Origin: Bacillota bacterium
GTDB taxonomy: Bacteria; Bacillota; Clostridia; Acetivibrionales; DTU013
NCBI GenBank assembly: GCA_023433505.1
Contig: JAEZCO010000086.1
Span: 4,598-68,597, forward strand
Direction of reading: 5' to 3'
Length of the DNA stretch: 64,000 nucleotides
Both the position numbers and the translations under genes were made by a program. The notes below the pieces were generated by a model that ran no database searches, was not told where the DNA came from, and saw nothing but the letters and a program-made list of their open reading frames with translations. This document shows positions 27,182 to 37,731 of the stretch, piece by piece (the first letter of the stretch is position 1; each line of letters starts with the position of its first letter).

Positions 27182-30181
27182 TTGAATAGGAAACCGGAAA
27201 AATCAAAATCGAGAAAAATTTTAGCTTTTATCATTGCTGCCATGCTTCTTTTTACAAGCATAACAGCAGTTTCGGCGGAGACTCCCGAAACGGTGTTCAC
27301 AGGGGATGCCGATGCGGACGCTATATTGAAAAATCTTGACTACGGCGATGTGGCAGGTACAAATATCTGGTCAAAGCCGGCAATCTATGAAGCCGGCGCC
27401 CTTGGCGTCATAAAGGGGCTTGCAAACATGAACAGGCGGTTTGGCCGCGCCGACTCCATGACCAGGGAAGAGGCGCTTTCCCTGGTATACAGGGCTGCAG
27501 GGAGAGAGGCCGAGGCGCAGATTGCGGGAGAGACGCTGAACAATGCCCGGACGGTTAAAAAAACCGATGTGCTCCAGGTATGGTATGACGGCTTTCTGCA
27601 GCTTGCTGCCAATGATGGACTGATTACCCCGCAGCAATTGACGAATGCTCTCAACGAGGATCAAGCCTCTCTGGAAGGTACCGCCTTCCGGAGAAATGGA
27701 GCCGTAGAGCGGCAGGAAATGGCCTACTGGCTGGCAAGAGCCCTGAATCTTCAGGCGGTTCGGGGGCAGCAGGAGCTATTGAACAACTATCTGGATTGGA
27801 GAAGTGCCGATCCGGAGAAAGTTCCCTATATTGAAGTAGTACTGCAGAATAAAATTATGAACGGCGACGGCAGCGGAAGATTTAATCCCACTAAGCCCGT
27901 CACCAGGGAGCAGGCGGCGCAAATTGTAAAAAATGCCGAGGCTCCGGTTCTGGCTGCTTTGGAATATGATAAGCTGTCAGGCACTATCGAAGCCATAGCT
28001 TCATCCGGCGATTATTCCAACGGACAAGGGCTGGGCGGGAAAAAAATCGATATAAGAAACAGTATGGGAGCGCTGCACAGCATAAGCACCCAATCTTCCG
28101 AGGCCGGTAAAAATGAGCAAAAGGGGAGCTCAACATCCGGCACGAAGGAACTGATTGTATATAAAAACGGTAAAATCGGCAACAGCAGTTTGCTGAAAAC
28201 CGGCGACAGGGTTGAGTATATCACCCGGACTTCGGACAAAGCTGTAAAGTACATCAATGTTTTATCCAACGCAAACGAGGAAAAATATGTTGCCGCGCTC
28301 GTCAGCTCCATTGACCCCGCCAACAGGCTCCTCAAGGTGATGCAGTTCTTCAAGATGGATTTCCCCGACCCGGCGCTGCTGAAGCAGAATGTTTCCTTCA
28401 ATCTGGGAAATGAAAGCCAGAACGTCACTTACCGATACAGTACGAATGTAAACGTTACAATTAACGACGCCAAAGGAAGCCTTGCGTCATTATCCCCCGA
28501 CGCCACGGTGATTCTGACCATTAACGCCGGCAATACGGTGACCGCTGTCCAATCGGCGGATTTCGGCATCAATTCCGAGGAAAACAGGATCGTTAAGGGC
28601 ATCGTCGAGGAAAACAATCCGGAGCTGGGGTATATCACCCTGTATAATGAAGACGGTACGGGGACGGGAAAAAATGCGGCAGCAAAGCTGGCGGCTTTAA
28701 GGACTTACAATTACATTAACCAGAACGGCATGGAGGTCTTCCGGAATCATTCGGCGGCAAGGGTGGACGACATCCAGACGGGAGACAGCGCTTTTCTGAA
28801 GCTGGATGAGGATGGAAACATCGTTTCCGTCAGCGCTGTTGACAATTATTTAGTAAAATACGGGACAGTCAAATCGAAGCTGCCCGGTGAAATCGTGGTG
28901 GAATACAGGGACGGCACACAGCAGGTATTGGCTGTCGGAAAGGACGTGCTTTTTATTCAGGACAAAAAGCTTACATCCTTCAATTCCTTAAAAGATGGGG
29001 ATCGGGTAAAGCTTCTTCTCAACGCCACCAATAAGGCTACGGACCTGAAAGAAGTCACGATCGAAGGCGATGAACACTTTATCACAAACATTTATAAAGG
29101 TGAAATTTCCTACCTGGATGATATGTCAGACAAATTGATGCTGCTAAATTTGCAGGTTTTCAGGAACGGCGCCTGGCAGCGTACCGACCGCAAGGGCTTC
29201 ACAAGCATCCCTTTGGCGGATGGGTACAGGCTCAACCTGGGTGACAGTGCGTACACCATTGAAAAGGTCAATAAGCTTTTAGCCGGGAATGAGGCGTATG
29301 TAGCCGTTGAAAAGGACTATGGCGGAGAAGAAAAGGCGGTGCTGGTTTCCTACAGATTCGCAGATGATACGGAAACGAAATACAGCGACAAGATTACACA
29401 TGCAATGTCCGGTTCCGCCAGCTTCGGACTTGCCGCTGAAAACAAAACCATCGCCTACGATTCGGGAAGCATTGTAGTTAAAAACGGCAGACTGGTTTCA
29501 GGCAGCAGTCTGGCTGAAAATGACAGGGCCTATGTGGTGGCCAATAGAAGCTACGGCACAGGAAATTTCAACGCAGGGGTTGTGCTGGTGGAGGCGCCGG
29601 TGGATAACGGGCTTTTGCAGATCTACAGGGCCAGGATTAAAGCAATTGATGAAAACAGCAGTTTCACGGCAGATTCCTTCTCCCAGCTCAGCGGTACGGA
29701 GTGGGAATACCACAATACGCCCAAAACCTTTACCCTGACCTTCAACACCCGGCTGCTGGGCGATGACGGCGTATTGAATATCAGGGATTTCAAGGGCTAT
29801 GGCAAGGATAGTTATTTGAACAGAGTTGTCTACATTGTTTCGGATGGCACCAATGCACAGCTTATCAGTACGGCGCCCTACGGTACGGTAAATGTCAAGG
29901 GTACCGTGTTTGAAATATCCGGAGGCGAAACCGGCGAGGAAGGTACCCTGCTGGCAGAGCCGGACAGCCTGAAGCTGCGCAATACCAGAATTTACAATAG
30001 CGGGAATTATGTATGGGATGACGCAAAGGAAATGGCAATCACTATCCCGGAGAACGCGATTATCATTAAAGACGGCATAGCCATAAAGCCATCCGGAATC
30101 AGAAACGGAGACGCCGTAAGAATAATAAAGAAGGATACCGGGCTAACCGGCGATGCATATTTGATTTTTGTTGAAAGCTGA
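27182..30181 (+). CDS. S-layer homology domain surface protein, large
   Basis: A 999-residue exported protein. TTG at 27182 is chosen because AAAGGGAG precedes it and it places a basic N-terminus before the hydrophobic signal segment (ILAFIIAAMLLFTS) with cleavage near AVSA-ET. Residues about 30-270 carry SLH repeats: AIYEAGALGVIKGLANMN, a degenerate middle repeat, and VVLQNKIMNGDGSGRFNPTK with VTREQAAQIV. The remaining about 700 residues are beta-rich repeats with no recognised catalytic motif. SLH modules anchor proteins to the cell wall polysaccharide. A second SLH gene follows after 23 bases. Confidence 0.88.
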   Translation: MNRKPEKSKSRKILAFIIAAMLLFTSITAVSAETPETVFTGDADADAILKNLDYGDVAGTNIWSKPAIYEAGALGVIKGLANMNRRFGRADSMTREEALSLVYRAAGREAEAQIAGETLNNARTVKKTDVLQVWYDGFLQLAANDGLITPQQLTNALNEDQASLEGTAFRRNGAVERQEMAYWLARALNLQAVRGQQELLNNYLDWRSADPEKVPYIEVVLQNKIMNGDGSGRFNPTKPVTREQAAQIVKNAEAPVLAALEYDKLSGTIEAIASSGDYSNGQGLGGKKIDIRNSMGALHSISTQSSEAGKNEQKGSSTSGTKELIVYKNGKIGNSSLLKTGDRVEYITRTSDKAVKYINVLSNANEEKYVAALVSSIDPANRLLKVMQFFKMDFPDPALLKQNVSFNLGNESQNVTYRYSTNVNVTINDAKGSLASLSPDATVILTINAGNTVTAVQSADFGINSEENRIVKGIVEENNPELGYITLYNEDGTGTGKNAAAKLAALRTYNYINQNGMEVFRNHSAARVDDIQTGDSAFLKLDEDGNIVSVSAVDNYLVKYGTVKSKLPGEIVVEYRDGTQQVLAVGKDVLFIQDKKLTSFNSLKDGDRVKLLLNATNKATDLKEVTIEGDEHFITNIYKGEISYLDDMSDKLMLLNLQVFRNGAWQRTDRKGFTSIPLADGYRLNLGDSAYTIEKVNKLLAGNEAYVAVEKDYGGEEKAVLVSYRFADDTETKYSDKITHAMSGSASFGLAAENKTIAYDSGSIVVKNGRLVSGSSLAENDRAYVVANRSYGTGNFNAGVVLVEAPVDNGLLQIYRARIKAIDENSSFTADSFSQLSGTEWEYHNTPKTFTLTFNTRLLGDDGVLNIRDFKGYGKDSYLNRVVYIVSDGTNAQLISTAPYGTVNVKGTVFEISGGETGEEGTLLAEPDSLKLRNTRIYNSGNYVWDDAKEMAITIPENAIIIKDGIAIKPSGIRNGDAVRIIKKDTGLTGDAYLIFVES

Positions 30182-30204
30182 TCCAGGCTTGCGAGGGGGT
30201 TCTT

Positions 30205-31731
30205 ATGAAGAAATTTATGATTTTTGCAGTTTGCCTTATTTTCATCATCGGTATGCTTCCGATGGAAACCGCACTTGCAAGAGAAGGCGACGCCGGCTAT
30301 GAGGGCGGAATATCCTCCGGAGATGTGACAGGCAAAACCTCTTACGAATACCAGGAAGTGTGCTTTATCACAGGTGAACCCGTGGTGCTGAAGGGGACCC
30401 TGATAATTAAAAAACAGATGAAACAGGATAAAATAACGTCAACCTATACCTATAACCTTAAAAATGCGGACAAAGCGGCAACTTTGACCAGAACCCTGTC
30501 CTTTACGACGACGGTTACCAAAAAAGACAATGGGCAGACCATTGAGGAGTCCTCCTATGCAAAGCCTGCGTCGGAGAGCATCAAATTCGGCAATACCACC
30601 TACACATTGAAAAGCAGCGACTTCACAAGGTCCAGTCTCATAGACACCAAGCCTGCAATAAATTATTATGCCGGCAACCTCTGGGGTAAAAGGGTCTACC
30701 AGACAGGAACAGCGACAAACGGCGGGTCCGTTACACTGGAAACCACCGGGAACTTTTATGGCTATGACCAGTATTGGGGCAATGCGGAGGTAGAGGTACT
30801 GAATTATATCATTACAGGGGAAAAAAACAAGGGCGGTGAAATTGACAAATGGGGAGGGACAGCAAGCGTTTCACTCTCTTCGAACGTCACAAAACAGCTG
30901 AAGTATTACAAAAACAAGCCGGACGAGATAAGCTTCGAGGGCGGATATGCGGAAACCCAGTACAACAATAATGTGCTGGAATATACCTGCCGGCTTCCCG
31001 AGTTTGATTCCAAAGGAGTCTCCACCGACAGTATGGTCACAAAATCCGACAGCTTGAAAATAGAAACCTTCCCCGTACAAAAAATGCTGCCGTCCATGAC
31101 GTTGAGCAGTGTTCGGGGACATTGGGCCGAAGAGGATATCCGGCTGATGTTCGGATTGGAGGTATTTAAAGGAGACGGCGCCGGATTCAGGCCGGATCAG
31201 TATATTACCAGGGCTGAGTTCACAGCGGCAATGGTCCAGGCTGCAAAGGAAGTGCCGGCGGACCCCGCCCTTGCTTCAAAAGTTGCCTCCCGGGGCCAGA
31301 CCGCGAAAAAACAGACGCCGGTTTCTCCATTCAACGACGTCTCCATTGACAACACTTATTTTGCGCAAATCGACAACGCTTTCAAGCGGGGACTTATCAC
31401 CGGGACAGGCCAAAATCTCTTTGGCCCCAACAACAGTCTTACGGTTGCCGATGCCTTGACGATTTTCGTCCGCGCCCTGGGGCTTGAAGCTTTGGCGCCT
31501 TCCCCCGTGGCCGTGACCAACTTCAAGGATAATGACCTTATACCGACAAGCGCCAGAAATGCCGCTTACGTAGCTGCAAGGATAGGCCTTGTTCAGGGGG
31601 ACGAGAAGGGATACCTGAAGCCCAATGAAAAGCTGACAAAAGCAAGGACGGCCACGATGATCAACCGGTTTATTTCCTATATGCAATCCGGAATCCGGGA
31701 GGAATACAGGGGTAACATCATTAATTATTAA
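30205..31731 (+). CDS. S-layer homology domain surface protein, small
   Basis: A 508-residue exported protein. The start follows GCGAGGGGGTTCTT; signal peptide about residues 1-26 ending ALA-RE. A beta-rich unknown N-terminal part (about 27-300) is followed by three C-terminal SLH repeats, starting with SSVRGHWAEEDIRLMFGLEV, then FNDVSIDNTYFAQIDNAFKRG with the FGPNNSLTVADALTIFVRAL block, and a last one NAAYVAARIGLVQGDEKGYL. It is the reverse order of the larger neighbour, whose SLH repeats are N-terminal. The two may form a surface complex (inference). Confidence 0.87.
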   Translation: MKKFMIFAVCLIFIIGMLPMETALAREGDAGYEGGISSGDVTGKTSYEYQEVCFITGEPVVLKGTLIIKKQMKQDKITSTYTYNLKNADKAATLTRTLSFTTTVTKKDNGQTIEESSYAKPASESIKFGNTTYTLKSSDFTRSSLIDTKPAINYYAGNLWGKRVYQTGTATNGGSVTLETTGNFYGYDQYWGNAEVEVLNYIITGEKNKGGEIDKWGGTASVSLSSNVTKQLKYYKNKPDEISFEGGYAETQYNNNVLEYTCRLPEFDSKGVSTDSMVTKSDSLKIETFPVQKMLPSMTLSSVRGHWAEEDIRLMFGLEVFKGDGAGFRPDQYITRAEFTAAMVQAAKEVPADPALASKVASRGQTAKKQTPVSPFNDVSIDNTYFAQIDNAFKRGLITGTGQNLFGPNNSLTVADALTIFVRALGLEALAPSPVAVTNFKDNDLIPTSARNAAYVAARIGLVQGDEKGYLKPNEKLTKARTATMINRFISYMQSGIREEYRGNIINY

Positions 31732-31763
31732 TAAATAGTTAAAAGTTAATATTTACCTTGCAA

Positions 31764-31792
31764 AGGCGGCCTGAAAAAGTCGCCTCTTTTTA
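31764..31792 (+). terminator. Rho-independent terminator after the SLH pair
   Basis: AGGCG (31764-31768) pairs with CGCCT (31781-31785), followed by CTTTTTAT. Confidence 0.7.
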
Positions 31793-31875
31793 TGATTTGT
31801 GCTAAAATTAAAATGATACCATGGCGGACATGTTATTTTGCCACAGTACCAATAAAATACAAAAGGGGAATTTTT

Positions 31876-33384
31876 GTGAGACAGTACATAAAAAACGGTT
31901 CGTTCAAGCGATTGGTGTTTTTCCTATTGATCTTTTGCCTGTTATTTTCCCAGGTCATGGTTGCAAGTGCCGCTGCCCTGGACCAGAACAAGATTGACAC
32001 AAATTATTTGCAGAGTGTGATCGATATGATCCTTGAGAAATATAATGGCCAGATAACTCCGGAGCAATTGATGGAAGGTGCATTAAAAGGGGTTTTCGAT
32101 ACCATGGACCCATATACCACCTATTATACCCCGGAAGAGGCGGACAAGTTTATGGGTGATATCAGCGGGACCTTCACCGGCATTGGAATACAAATGGTAT
32201 TAAGCGACGATTACATCTTAGTTGCCAAAGTGTTTTCCGGTTCTCCTGCAGAAAAGTCGGGGTTACTGCAGGGAGACAGGATTGCTGAAGTCGACGGCAG
32301 GAGCATCGTAGGGGTGTCTCTGGATGAAGCATCCTCGCTTATTATGGGTGAAGCCGGTACAAAAGTGAAGCTTGGCGTTCTCAGAAACGGCAAGACAGGG
32401 GTTATTAATATTGATATCACCCGTGCCGTAATTACCATCAATCCTGTTATCTGTGATATCATCAACGGAATCGGTTATATAAGACTGGATACTTTCAGCT
32501 CAACGTCGGGTGCATATATGGCTTTGGCCCTGCAAAAGATGGACGATGCCGGCGTTACCAAGATTATTTTGGACCTCCGGGGCAATCCGGGAGGCGAGGT
32601 GAGTCAGGCGGTGGCCATCGCAAGAAGGTTTGTGCCGGAAGGACTGATAACAAAGCTGGATTTTAAATCGGAAGCTTTTGAGGATGAGGTATACAATTCT
32701 TATCTTGCAGCCCCCAAGTATAAGCTGGCGGTTTTAGTGGACGGCATGAGCGCAAGCGCGTCGGAGATTGTAGCCGGTGCGATCCAGGACACCAAGGCGG
32801 GTACCCTTATCGGCACTAAAACCTTTGGCAAGTCCAAGGTGCAGGGCTTGATCCCCCTATTGACTCCCGAAGCCTCCGCCAAATATGAAAAGCAGCTTGG
32901 CGTAAAAACCGTGGATGTTGTGAACCTGAAGGAGGAATATGGGATTACTCCCAAGGAGGACGAAATCATAGGCTATACAAAGATGACCATCGGCTTTTAT
33001 TATACGCCCAATGGAAAGCTTATTGACGGAACAGGCATCACACCCGACATAACGGTGGATGACACCCGGTCCGTTGCAGATGTGGTCCTGTCTGGAATTC
33101 AAAAGCTTACAGTCACCGCTAAGCCCGGCTTGAACGATGGCGGGACGGATGTCACCAATGCGGAAAAGATACTCAAGGTGTTGGGCTATGATGTCGGAAC
33201 ACCGGACAACCTGCTGGATGGAAAGACATTTGCCGCTATAAAGAAATTCCAGAAGGATATGAAGTTGTATGCATACGGCGTTCTGGATTTTACAACCCAA
33301 AAGGCCCTTAACAGCGCTCTGGACGGGATACTCCTTAAGTATGACAAACAATTTGCCAAGGCCATGGAGGTTTTGAACAAATAG
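31876..33384 (+). CDS. S41 C-terminal processing protease with peptidoglycan-binding domain
   Basis: A 502-residue exported serine protease. GTG at 31876 has AAAAGGGGA before it and yields a signal peptide ending VASA-AA; earlier in-frame starts run through the terminator. A PDZ domain (about 90-175, GIGIQMVLSDDYILVAKVFSG) precedes the S41 core with LDLRGNPGGEV, the nucleophile serine in GMSASASEIVAGA (about residue 293) and the lysine in TKTFGKSKVQG (about residue 317). A PG_binding_1-type domain (about 420-480) ends the protein. CtpA/CtpB relatives process envelope proteins, including sporulation signals in bacilli. Confidence 0.92.
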   Translation: MRQYIKNGSFKRLVFFLLIFCLLFSQVMVASAAALDQNKIDTNYLQSVIDMILEKYNGQITPEQLMEGALKGVFDTMDPYTTYYTPEEADKFMGDISGTFTGIGIQMVLSDDYILVAKVFSGSPAEKSGLLQGDRIAEVDGRSIVGVSLDEASSLIMGEAGTKVKLGVLRNGKTGVINIDITRAVITINPVICDIINGIGYIRLDTFSSTSGAYMALALQKMDDAGVTKIILDLRGNPGGEVSQAVAIARRFVPEGLITKLDFKSEAFEDEVYNSYLAAPKYKLAVLVDGMSASASEIVAGAIQDTKAGTLIGTKTFGKSKVQGLIPLLTPEASAKYEKQLGVKTVDVVNLKEEYGITPKEDEIIGYTKMTIGFYYTPNGKLIDGTGITPDITVDDTRSVADVVLSGIQKLTVTAKPGLNDGGTDVTNAEKILKVLGYDVGTPDNLLDGKTFAAIKKFQKDMKLYAYGVLDFTTQKALNSALDGILLKYDKQFAKAMEVLNK

Positions 33385-33420
33385 TGTAACGGCTGACTAA
33401 TTATTATAGAAGAAAATCAG

Positions 33421-33457
33421 GGGACATCTCAAAAACGCATTTCAAGGGGTGTCCCTT
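33421..33457 (+). terminator. Possible terminator of the S41 protease gene
   Basis: GGGACA (33421-33426) pairs with TGTCCC (33450-33455), followed only by a short TT; weak tail. Confidence 0.4.
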
Positions 33458-33517
33458 ACCATTTCCGGCAGCTTGCCCGAATTCCATTATTTTATACTAT
33501 TTTCGCTGTTTTTACTA

Positions 33518-33546
33518 TTGACATGGCCAACCTACAAATATAAAAT
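33518..33546 (+). promoter_or_regulatory. Promoter of pyrG
   Basis: TTGACA at 33518-33523, 17-base spacer, TAAAAT at 33541-33546, 40 bases before the start codon. The leader is too short for a long attenuator. Confidence 0.7.
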
Positions 33547-33585
33547 TATAAGGTATGTTTGGCATTCTATTTTGGAGGAAAAACC

Positions 33586-35202
33586 ATGTCTGTAAAGTAC
33601 ATTTTCGTCACCGGCGGTGTTGTTTCAGGTCTAGGAAAGGGGATTACTGCCGCATCACTTGGAAGGTTGCTGAAAGCAAGAGGTCTGCATGTAACCATTC
33701 AGAAATTTGACCCGTATATCAACGTCGATCCGGGAACAATGAGCCCATATCAACACGGAGAGGTGTATGTCACAGACGATGGCGCTGAAACTGATCTGGA
33801 CCTTGGACATTATGAAAGGTTTATCGATGAAAATCTAAACAAAAACAGTAATGTCACCACAGGAAAAATCTATTGGTCCATCATCAGCAAAGAAAGAAAA
33901 GGTGACTTTCTCGGGGGTACGGTTCAGGTTATACCGCATATAACCAATGAAATAAAAGATCGAATATTCAGGGTAGGCAAGTCCGATCACACCGACGTGG
34001 TTATCACCGAAATCGGCGGCACCGTCGGCGACATAGAGAGCCTGCCTTTTTTAGAGGCCATCCGGCAGGTAACCACAGATATCGGCAGAGAAAATGTCAT
34101 GTACATCCATGTGACCCTGGTGCCTTATCTTGGCAAGTCCGGCGAGTTGAAAACAAAGCCCACTCAGCACAGTGTAAAAGAGCTTCGGAGTATCGGTATT
34201 CAGCCGGATGTGATTGTTTGCCGTACCGAAAAGCAGCTCTCCAAGGATTTAAAAGACAAGATCGGCTTGTTCTGCAATATAAGGGGCGATTCAGTGATTC
34301 AGAACATGGACGTGGAAATATTGTATGAAGTCCCGCTGATGCTTGAAAAAGAAGGATTGGCCGATATCGTATGCAAACGGCTCGAACTGAAATGTCATGC
34401 GCCCGATCTGACCGAATGGAATGAAATGGTGGAGAAACAGAGAAATCTAAAAGAATCGGTCACCATCGCCCTGGTTGGGAAATATGTGGAGCTGCATGAC
34501 GCCTATCTCAGTGTAGTAGAAGCATTGAAGCACGGCGGGATTGCAAATAACGCCGATGTACATATACAATGGGTCAACTCGGAGCATGTGGATACGGAAA
34601 ATATTAAGGATTTGCTTTTAACGGCGGATGGAATACTGGTACCCGGCGGTTTCGGCGACAGGGGCATCGAGGGAAAAATCCTTGCAGCCCAATACGCAAG
34701 GGAGAATAATATCCCGTATTTCGGTATATGCCTCGGAATGCAGATGGCTGTCATCGAATTTGCAAGAAACATCTGCGGCTTTACGGAAGCCCATAGCTCC
34801 GAATTCAATGAAAACACCGGGTATCCGGTAATTGATCTAATGCCCGAGCAGAGGGATATTGACGAGAAGGGCGGGACCATGCGCCTGGGAATCTATCCCT
34901 GCAAAATCAATGAGAAATCCAGAGTTTTCGGTATCTATAACGACGAACTCATCTATGAAAGACACAGGCACAGGTACGAATTCAACAATGAGTACAGGGA
35001 ATTAATGACAGGTAAAGGCTTGGTGCTTTCAGGACTTTCTCCCAGTGAAAGGCTGGTGGAAATCGTCGAATTGCCCGGACATCCCTGGTATATCGGCGTT
35101 CAATTCCATCCGGAATTCAAGTCCAGACCCAACAGGCCTCACCCCTTATTCAGAGATTTTATCAGAGCTTCGCTGGCAAAACAGAAAAGTATATCGAAAT
35201 AA
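33586..35202 (+). CDS. pyrG: CTP synthase
   Basis: A 538-residue two-domain enzyme that aminates UTP to CTP. Start at 33586 follows TTTTGGAGGAAAAACC. The synthetase domain (about 1-265) begins with [16 protein letters not shown], the P-loop, and contains [20 protein letters not shown]; the glutaminase domain has the oxyanion loop PGGFGDRG, the nucleophile cysteine in FGICLGMQ (about residue 381) and the terminal histidine-glutamate pair in FHPEFKSRP. Complete, no oddities. Confidence 0.97.
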   Translation: MSVKYIFVTGGVVSGLGKGITAASLGRLLKARGLHVTIQKFDPYINVDPGTMSPYQHGEVYVTDDGAETDLDLGHYERFIDENLNKNSNVTTGKIYWSIISKERKGDFLGGTVQVIPHITNEIKDRIFRVGKSDHTDVVITEIGGTVGDIESLPFLEAIRQVTTDIGRENVMYIHVTLVPYLGKSGELKTKPTQHSVKELRSIGIQPDVIVCRTEKQLSKDLKDKIGLFCNIRGDSVIQNMDVEILYEVPLMLEKEGLADIVCKRLELKCHAPDLTEWNEMVEKQRNLKESVTIALVGKYVELHDAYLSVVEALKHGGIANNADVHIQWVNSEHVDTENIKDLLLTADGILVPGGFGDRGIEGKILAAQYARENNIPYFGICLGMQMAVIEFARNICGFTEAHSSEFNENTGYPVIDLMPEQRDIDEKGGTMRLGIYPCKINEKSRVFGIYNDELIYERHRHRYEFNNEYRELMTGKGLVLSGLSPSERLVEIVELPGHPWYIGVQFHPEFKSRPNRPHPLFRDFIRASLAKQKSISK

Positions 35203-35228
35203 ATTAAATCAATTATATAAAGAATAAA

Positions 35229-35258
35229 AGAAGCATATGAAAGTGCTTCTTTTTATTT
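35229..35258 (+). terminator. Rho-independent terminator of pyrG
   Basis: GAAGCA-tatgaaag-TGCTTC with a CTTTTTATTT tail. Confidence 0.75.
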
Positions 35259-35385
35259 GTATAATATGCTCATTCCTTGACAATACTTTTATTAGTAGAA
35301 TTGATTTAAAAAAACGAGAGGGGACACAGCCGCAAAAAGCAAATGTTCTCTCTTGAATGAAAGCAAATTTCAGGGGGATTGTTAA

Positions 35386-36108
35386 ATGAGCAAAGTTTTA
35401 CTGATGATGAGAGCAATCGGAAGCAGCCAGCGGGTAGGAAACGCAGTTAAAATAGGCGTAACGTTAATTATCACGGTATCCCTTGTTGCCGGAATGCTGT
35501 TGAATTCTTATTCCGAAGAGGTAAACAAGGGGCTGGCGGACAACCTGATCAGGCTTCACGTTATCGCCAACAGCGATTCACCGGCAGATCAGGCCTTAAA
35601 GCGGGATGTCAGGGACAGGGTCCTTGATTATATGAAACTGCAGCTGGGGGGTTCCAAGAACGTTGATCAGACGAAAGTCATTATAAATGAAAAGATGGAT
35701 GGAATAATATCCGTTGTAAAAGATGAGCTTACCCGGCAGGGCAAAGACTATGACGTCAGGGTCAGTCTAGGGAGCTATCCCTTTCCCACCAAATCCTACG
35801 GGGATATCGCCCTGCCCGCCGGGAATTACGAAGCACTGAGAGTGGTCATTGGAAAAGGCGAAGGGGCCAACTGGTGGTGTGTACTCTTTCCTCCGTTATG
35901 CTTTGTCGATGTGACCCATGGCACCGTCCCGGAGCCGGTGAAAGAGGACTTGAAAAATGCGCTTACCGATGAGGAATACAGCATCGTCACGTCTGTGGAG
36001 ACGGATGAAGAAATACCGGTAAAAATTAAATTCAAGATCGTTGAATTCTTCCAGGACTCAAAAATCAAATTCACAGGACTGATAACAAAAATTTTCAACA
36101 CTCCGTAA
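35386..36108 (+). CDS. spoIIR: Stage II sporulation protein R
   Basis: A 240-residue exported signalling protein that activates SpoIIGA and so pro-SigmaE in the mother cell. One N-terminal membrane/signal segment (about residues 22-42), then the diagnostic LIRLHVIANSDSPADQALK (about 57-75) and the C-terminal ANWWCVLFPPLCFVDVTHG (about 164-182). In Bacillus this gene is transcribed by SigF; no clear SigF box could be picked out here. The start follows TTTCAGGGGGATTGTTAA. It is direct evidence for an endospore former. Confidence 0.95.
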   Translation: MSKVLLMMRAIGSSQRVGNAVKIGVTLIITVSLVAGMLLNSYSEEVNKGLADNLIRLHVIANSDSPADQALKRDVRDRVLDYMKLQLGGSKNVDQTKVIINEKMDGIISVVKDELTRQGKDYDVRVSLGSYPFPTKSYGDIALPAGNYEALRVVIGKGEGANWWCVLFPPLCFVDVTHGTVPEPVKEDLKNALTDEEYSIVTSVETDEEIPVKIKFKIVEFFQDSKIKFTGLITKIFNTP

Positions 36109-36132
36109 TAGACCGCAAGGTCTATTTTTTTT
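36107..36132 (+). terminator. Rho-independent terminator of spoIIR
   Basis: AATAGACC-gcaa-GGTCTATT followed by seven or more T; a strong canonical terminator. Confidence 0.88.
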
Positions 36133-36289
36133 GTGCATTTTTATAGGGACTGAGATTATTAATTGTCAATTACTTTGGGAATGCATTGTCGTCGTCATAT
36201 AATTCTTTCAAAAAGAGTTCCTCAACATCTCCTATCTTGTACTAAAAAAGTATAATATATTACAATATATTAACAGTATTGGAATTTAG

Positions 36290-36319
36290 TTGACACGCTG
36301 CGCGAGTATTTAGTAAAAT
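36290..36319 (+). promoter_or_regulatory. Promoter of the stalk-domain lipoprotein gene
   Basis: TTGACA at 36290-36295, 18-base spacer, TAAAAT at 36314-36319, about 68 bases before the start codon. Confidence 0.6.
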
Positions 36320-36386
36320 ACAAAATAGCATGCTTGCATGAATATAAATAAAGAGTGCAGTGGTATGAGTACGAAGGAGAATCAAG

Positions 36387-37487
36387 ATGATATTAAAACT
36401 AAAAAAGGAAAAAAGAATAAAGATTATTATATTTCCATATCTCCTAATATTTTTCGCAACCTTAGGAACGGCGTGCGTACAGCAAAGGACGTCACCGACT
36501 GAAAGCCATAACATATCGCAAAGCATTACAGAAAATGTTAATAATGAGAGCAACGCCAATTCTTCAAGCAGTCTAAAACCTGCAAATAATAACGCACAAA
36601 GTGCAAACAAAAAAGTCAATGTTGAAGCACGCAACTATGTGCTAAGTTTGATAGCAGACAATGATGAAGCGCTTTTAAATGGAGAAGCTGTAACATTGCC
36701 AACTCCTCCTTTTATTCAAAACGATACTTTTTATATACCTCTGAAAGCAGTAGCGGAGCTGCTTGGCGGGACATATTCTTTCGAAGGCGATATTGCAACC
36801 ATTGAATTATTTGGCAGCACAACCAAATATCAAATAGGCTCCCGTTCTGTTATTATCAATGGGGAAACTTACGTAGTGTCGGGTGAAAGACTCCTTTTCA
36901 ATAAAGATGAAACTTTCAACACTACTGTAGCCGTTGATGAAAAATATGTACCTATCGTTTCGAATAACGTTGTATTTATACCCGTAAATTTTACTGCGCG
37001 TATCTATCCCATTAACGTTCCCGATAACGGTATTTATACAACATGTGAACATCCGGAATCACGCATGGTGATTTTAGGAGGTCTTGAAAATGAACGAGGT
37101 ATTAATGAAGTCAAATTAAAGGATTCCTATGACGACCTGTCGGCGAGTTTCAGGTCGCAACTGCAATCCGCAGGGGTTGTAGGCGAGGTAATCAATTATA
37201 GTATTGAGGAATATAAAAACGATGATGTGGAAGTATATGTCATGCGTATTAATAAGCCATATGACGACATCGAAGACATGGATGGGAAAGTATGCGCTAT
37301 CAGAGAGAGCTTCTCAAGCGGTAACCGCTACAGCACGCCACGTGGCTTGAAAACCGGAGATACGGCATATCGGGCATGGCGACTATACGGTTATGAAGGT
37401 TTTACAAATTCATTTTCCTATAAAGTAGAAGGCGGATTAGTAAGCTCCTTTACTTTTTATACGCGCTATTATGGCGGTCAGTTTTAG
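36387..37487 (+). CDS. Stalk-domain (copper amine oxidase N-terminal-like) lipoprotein
   Basis: A 366-residue exported protein; the start follows CGAAGGAGAATCAAG. The signal segment ends in a lipobox-like LGTAC, Cys30, followed by an Asn/Ser-rich linker (about 31-75). Residues about 85-215 look like the stalk domain (PF07833): ALLNGEAVTLPTPPFIQND, FYIPLKAVAELLGGTY and VVFIPVNFTARIYP, which repeats the pattern of paired beta-hairpins. The C-terminal third is unassigned. It is AT-richer than the housekeeping genes before it and has its own promoter. Role unknown. Confidence 0.72.
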   Translation: MILKLKKEKRIKIIIFPYLLIFFATLGTACVQQRTSPTESHNISQSITENVNNESNANSSSSLKPANNNAQSANKKVNVEARNYVLSLIADNDEALLNGEAVTLPTPPFIQNDTFYIPLKAVAELLGGTYSFEGDIATIELFGSTTKYQIGSRSVIINGETYVVSGERLLFNKDETFNTTVAVDEKYVPIVSNNVVFIPVNFTARIYPINVPDNGIYTTCEHPESRMVILGGLENERGINEVKLKDSYDDLSASFRSQLQSAGVVGEVINYSIEEYKNDDVEVYVMRINKPYDDIEDMDGKVCAIRESFSSGNRYSTPRGLKTGDTAYRAWRLYGYEGFTNSFSYKVEGGLVSSFTFYTRYYGGQF

Positions 37488-37731
37488 AAAAAAATAAAAT
37501 CCAATTTTAGGTTTGCAAATTAAGGTGATTACTGTAAGGCACCCTGGTGGGGTAAACCACGGAAAGCATTGAAGGATATCTTTTATGATCGGACTACGCA
37601 GTCCGAATATAATAAAAATAGGAATGAAAGTAATGCGGTGTTCCCCAAAGGAGAATTGATGTCCAGCCGCCAGGCCGGCGTATCTTACAGTGGAGTAATC
37701 GCTTTCTTCATTATGAAGACGGATGGTAAGA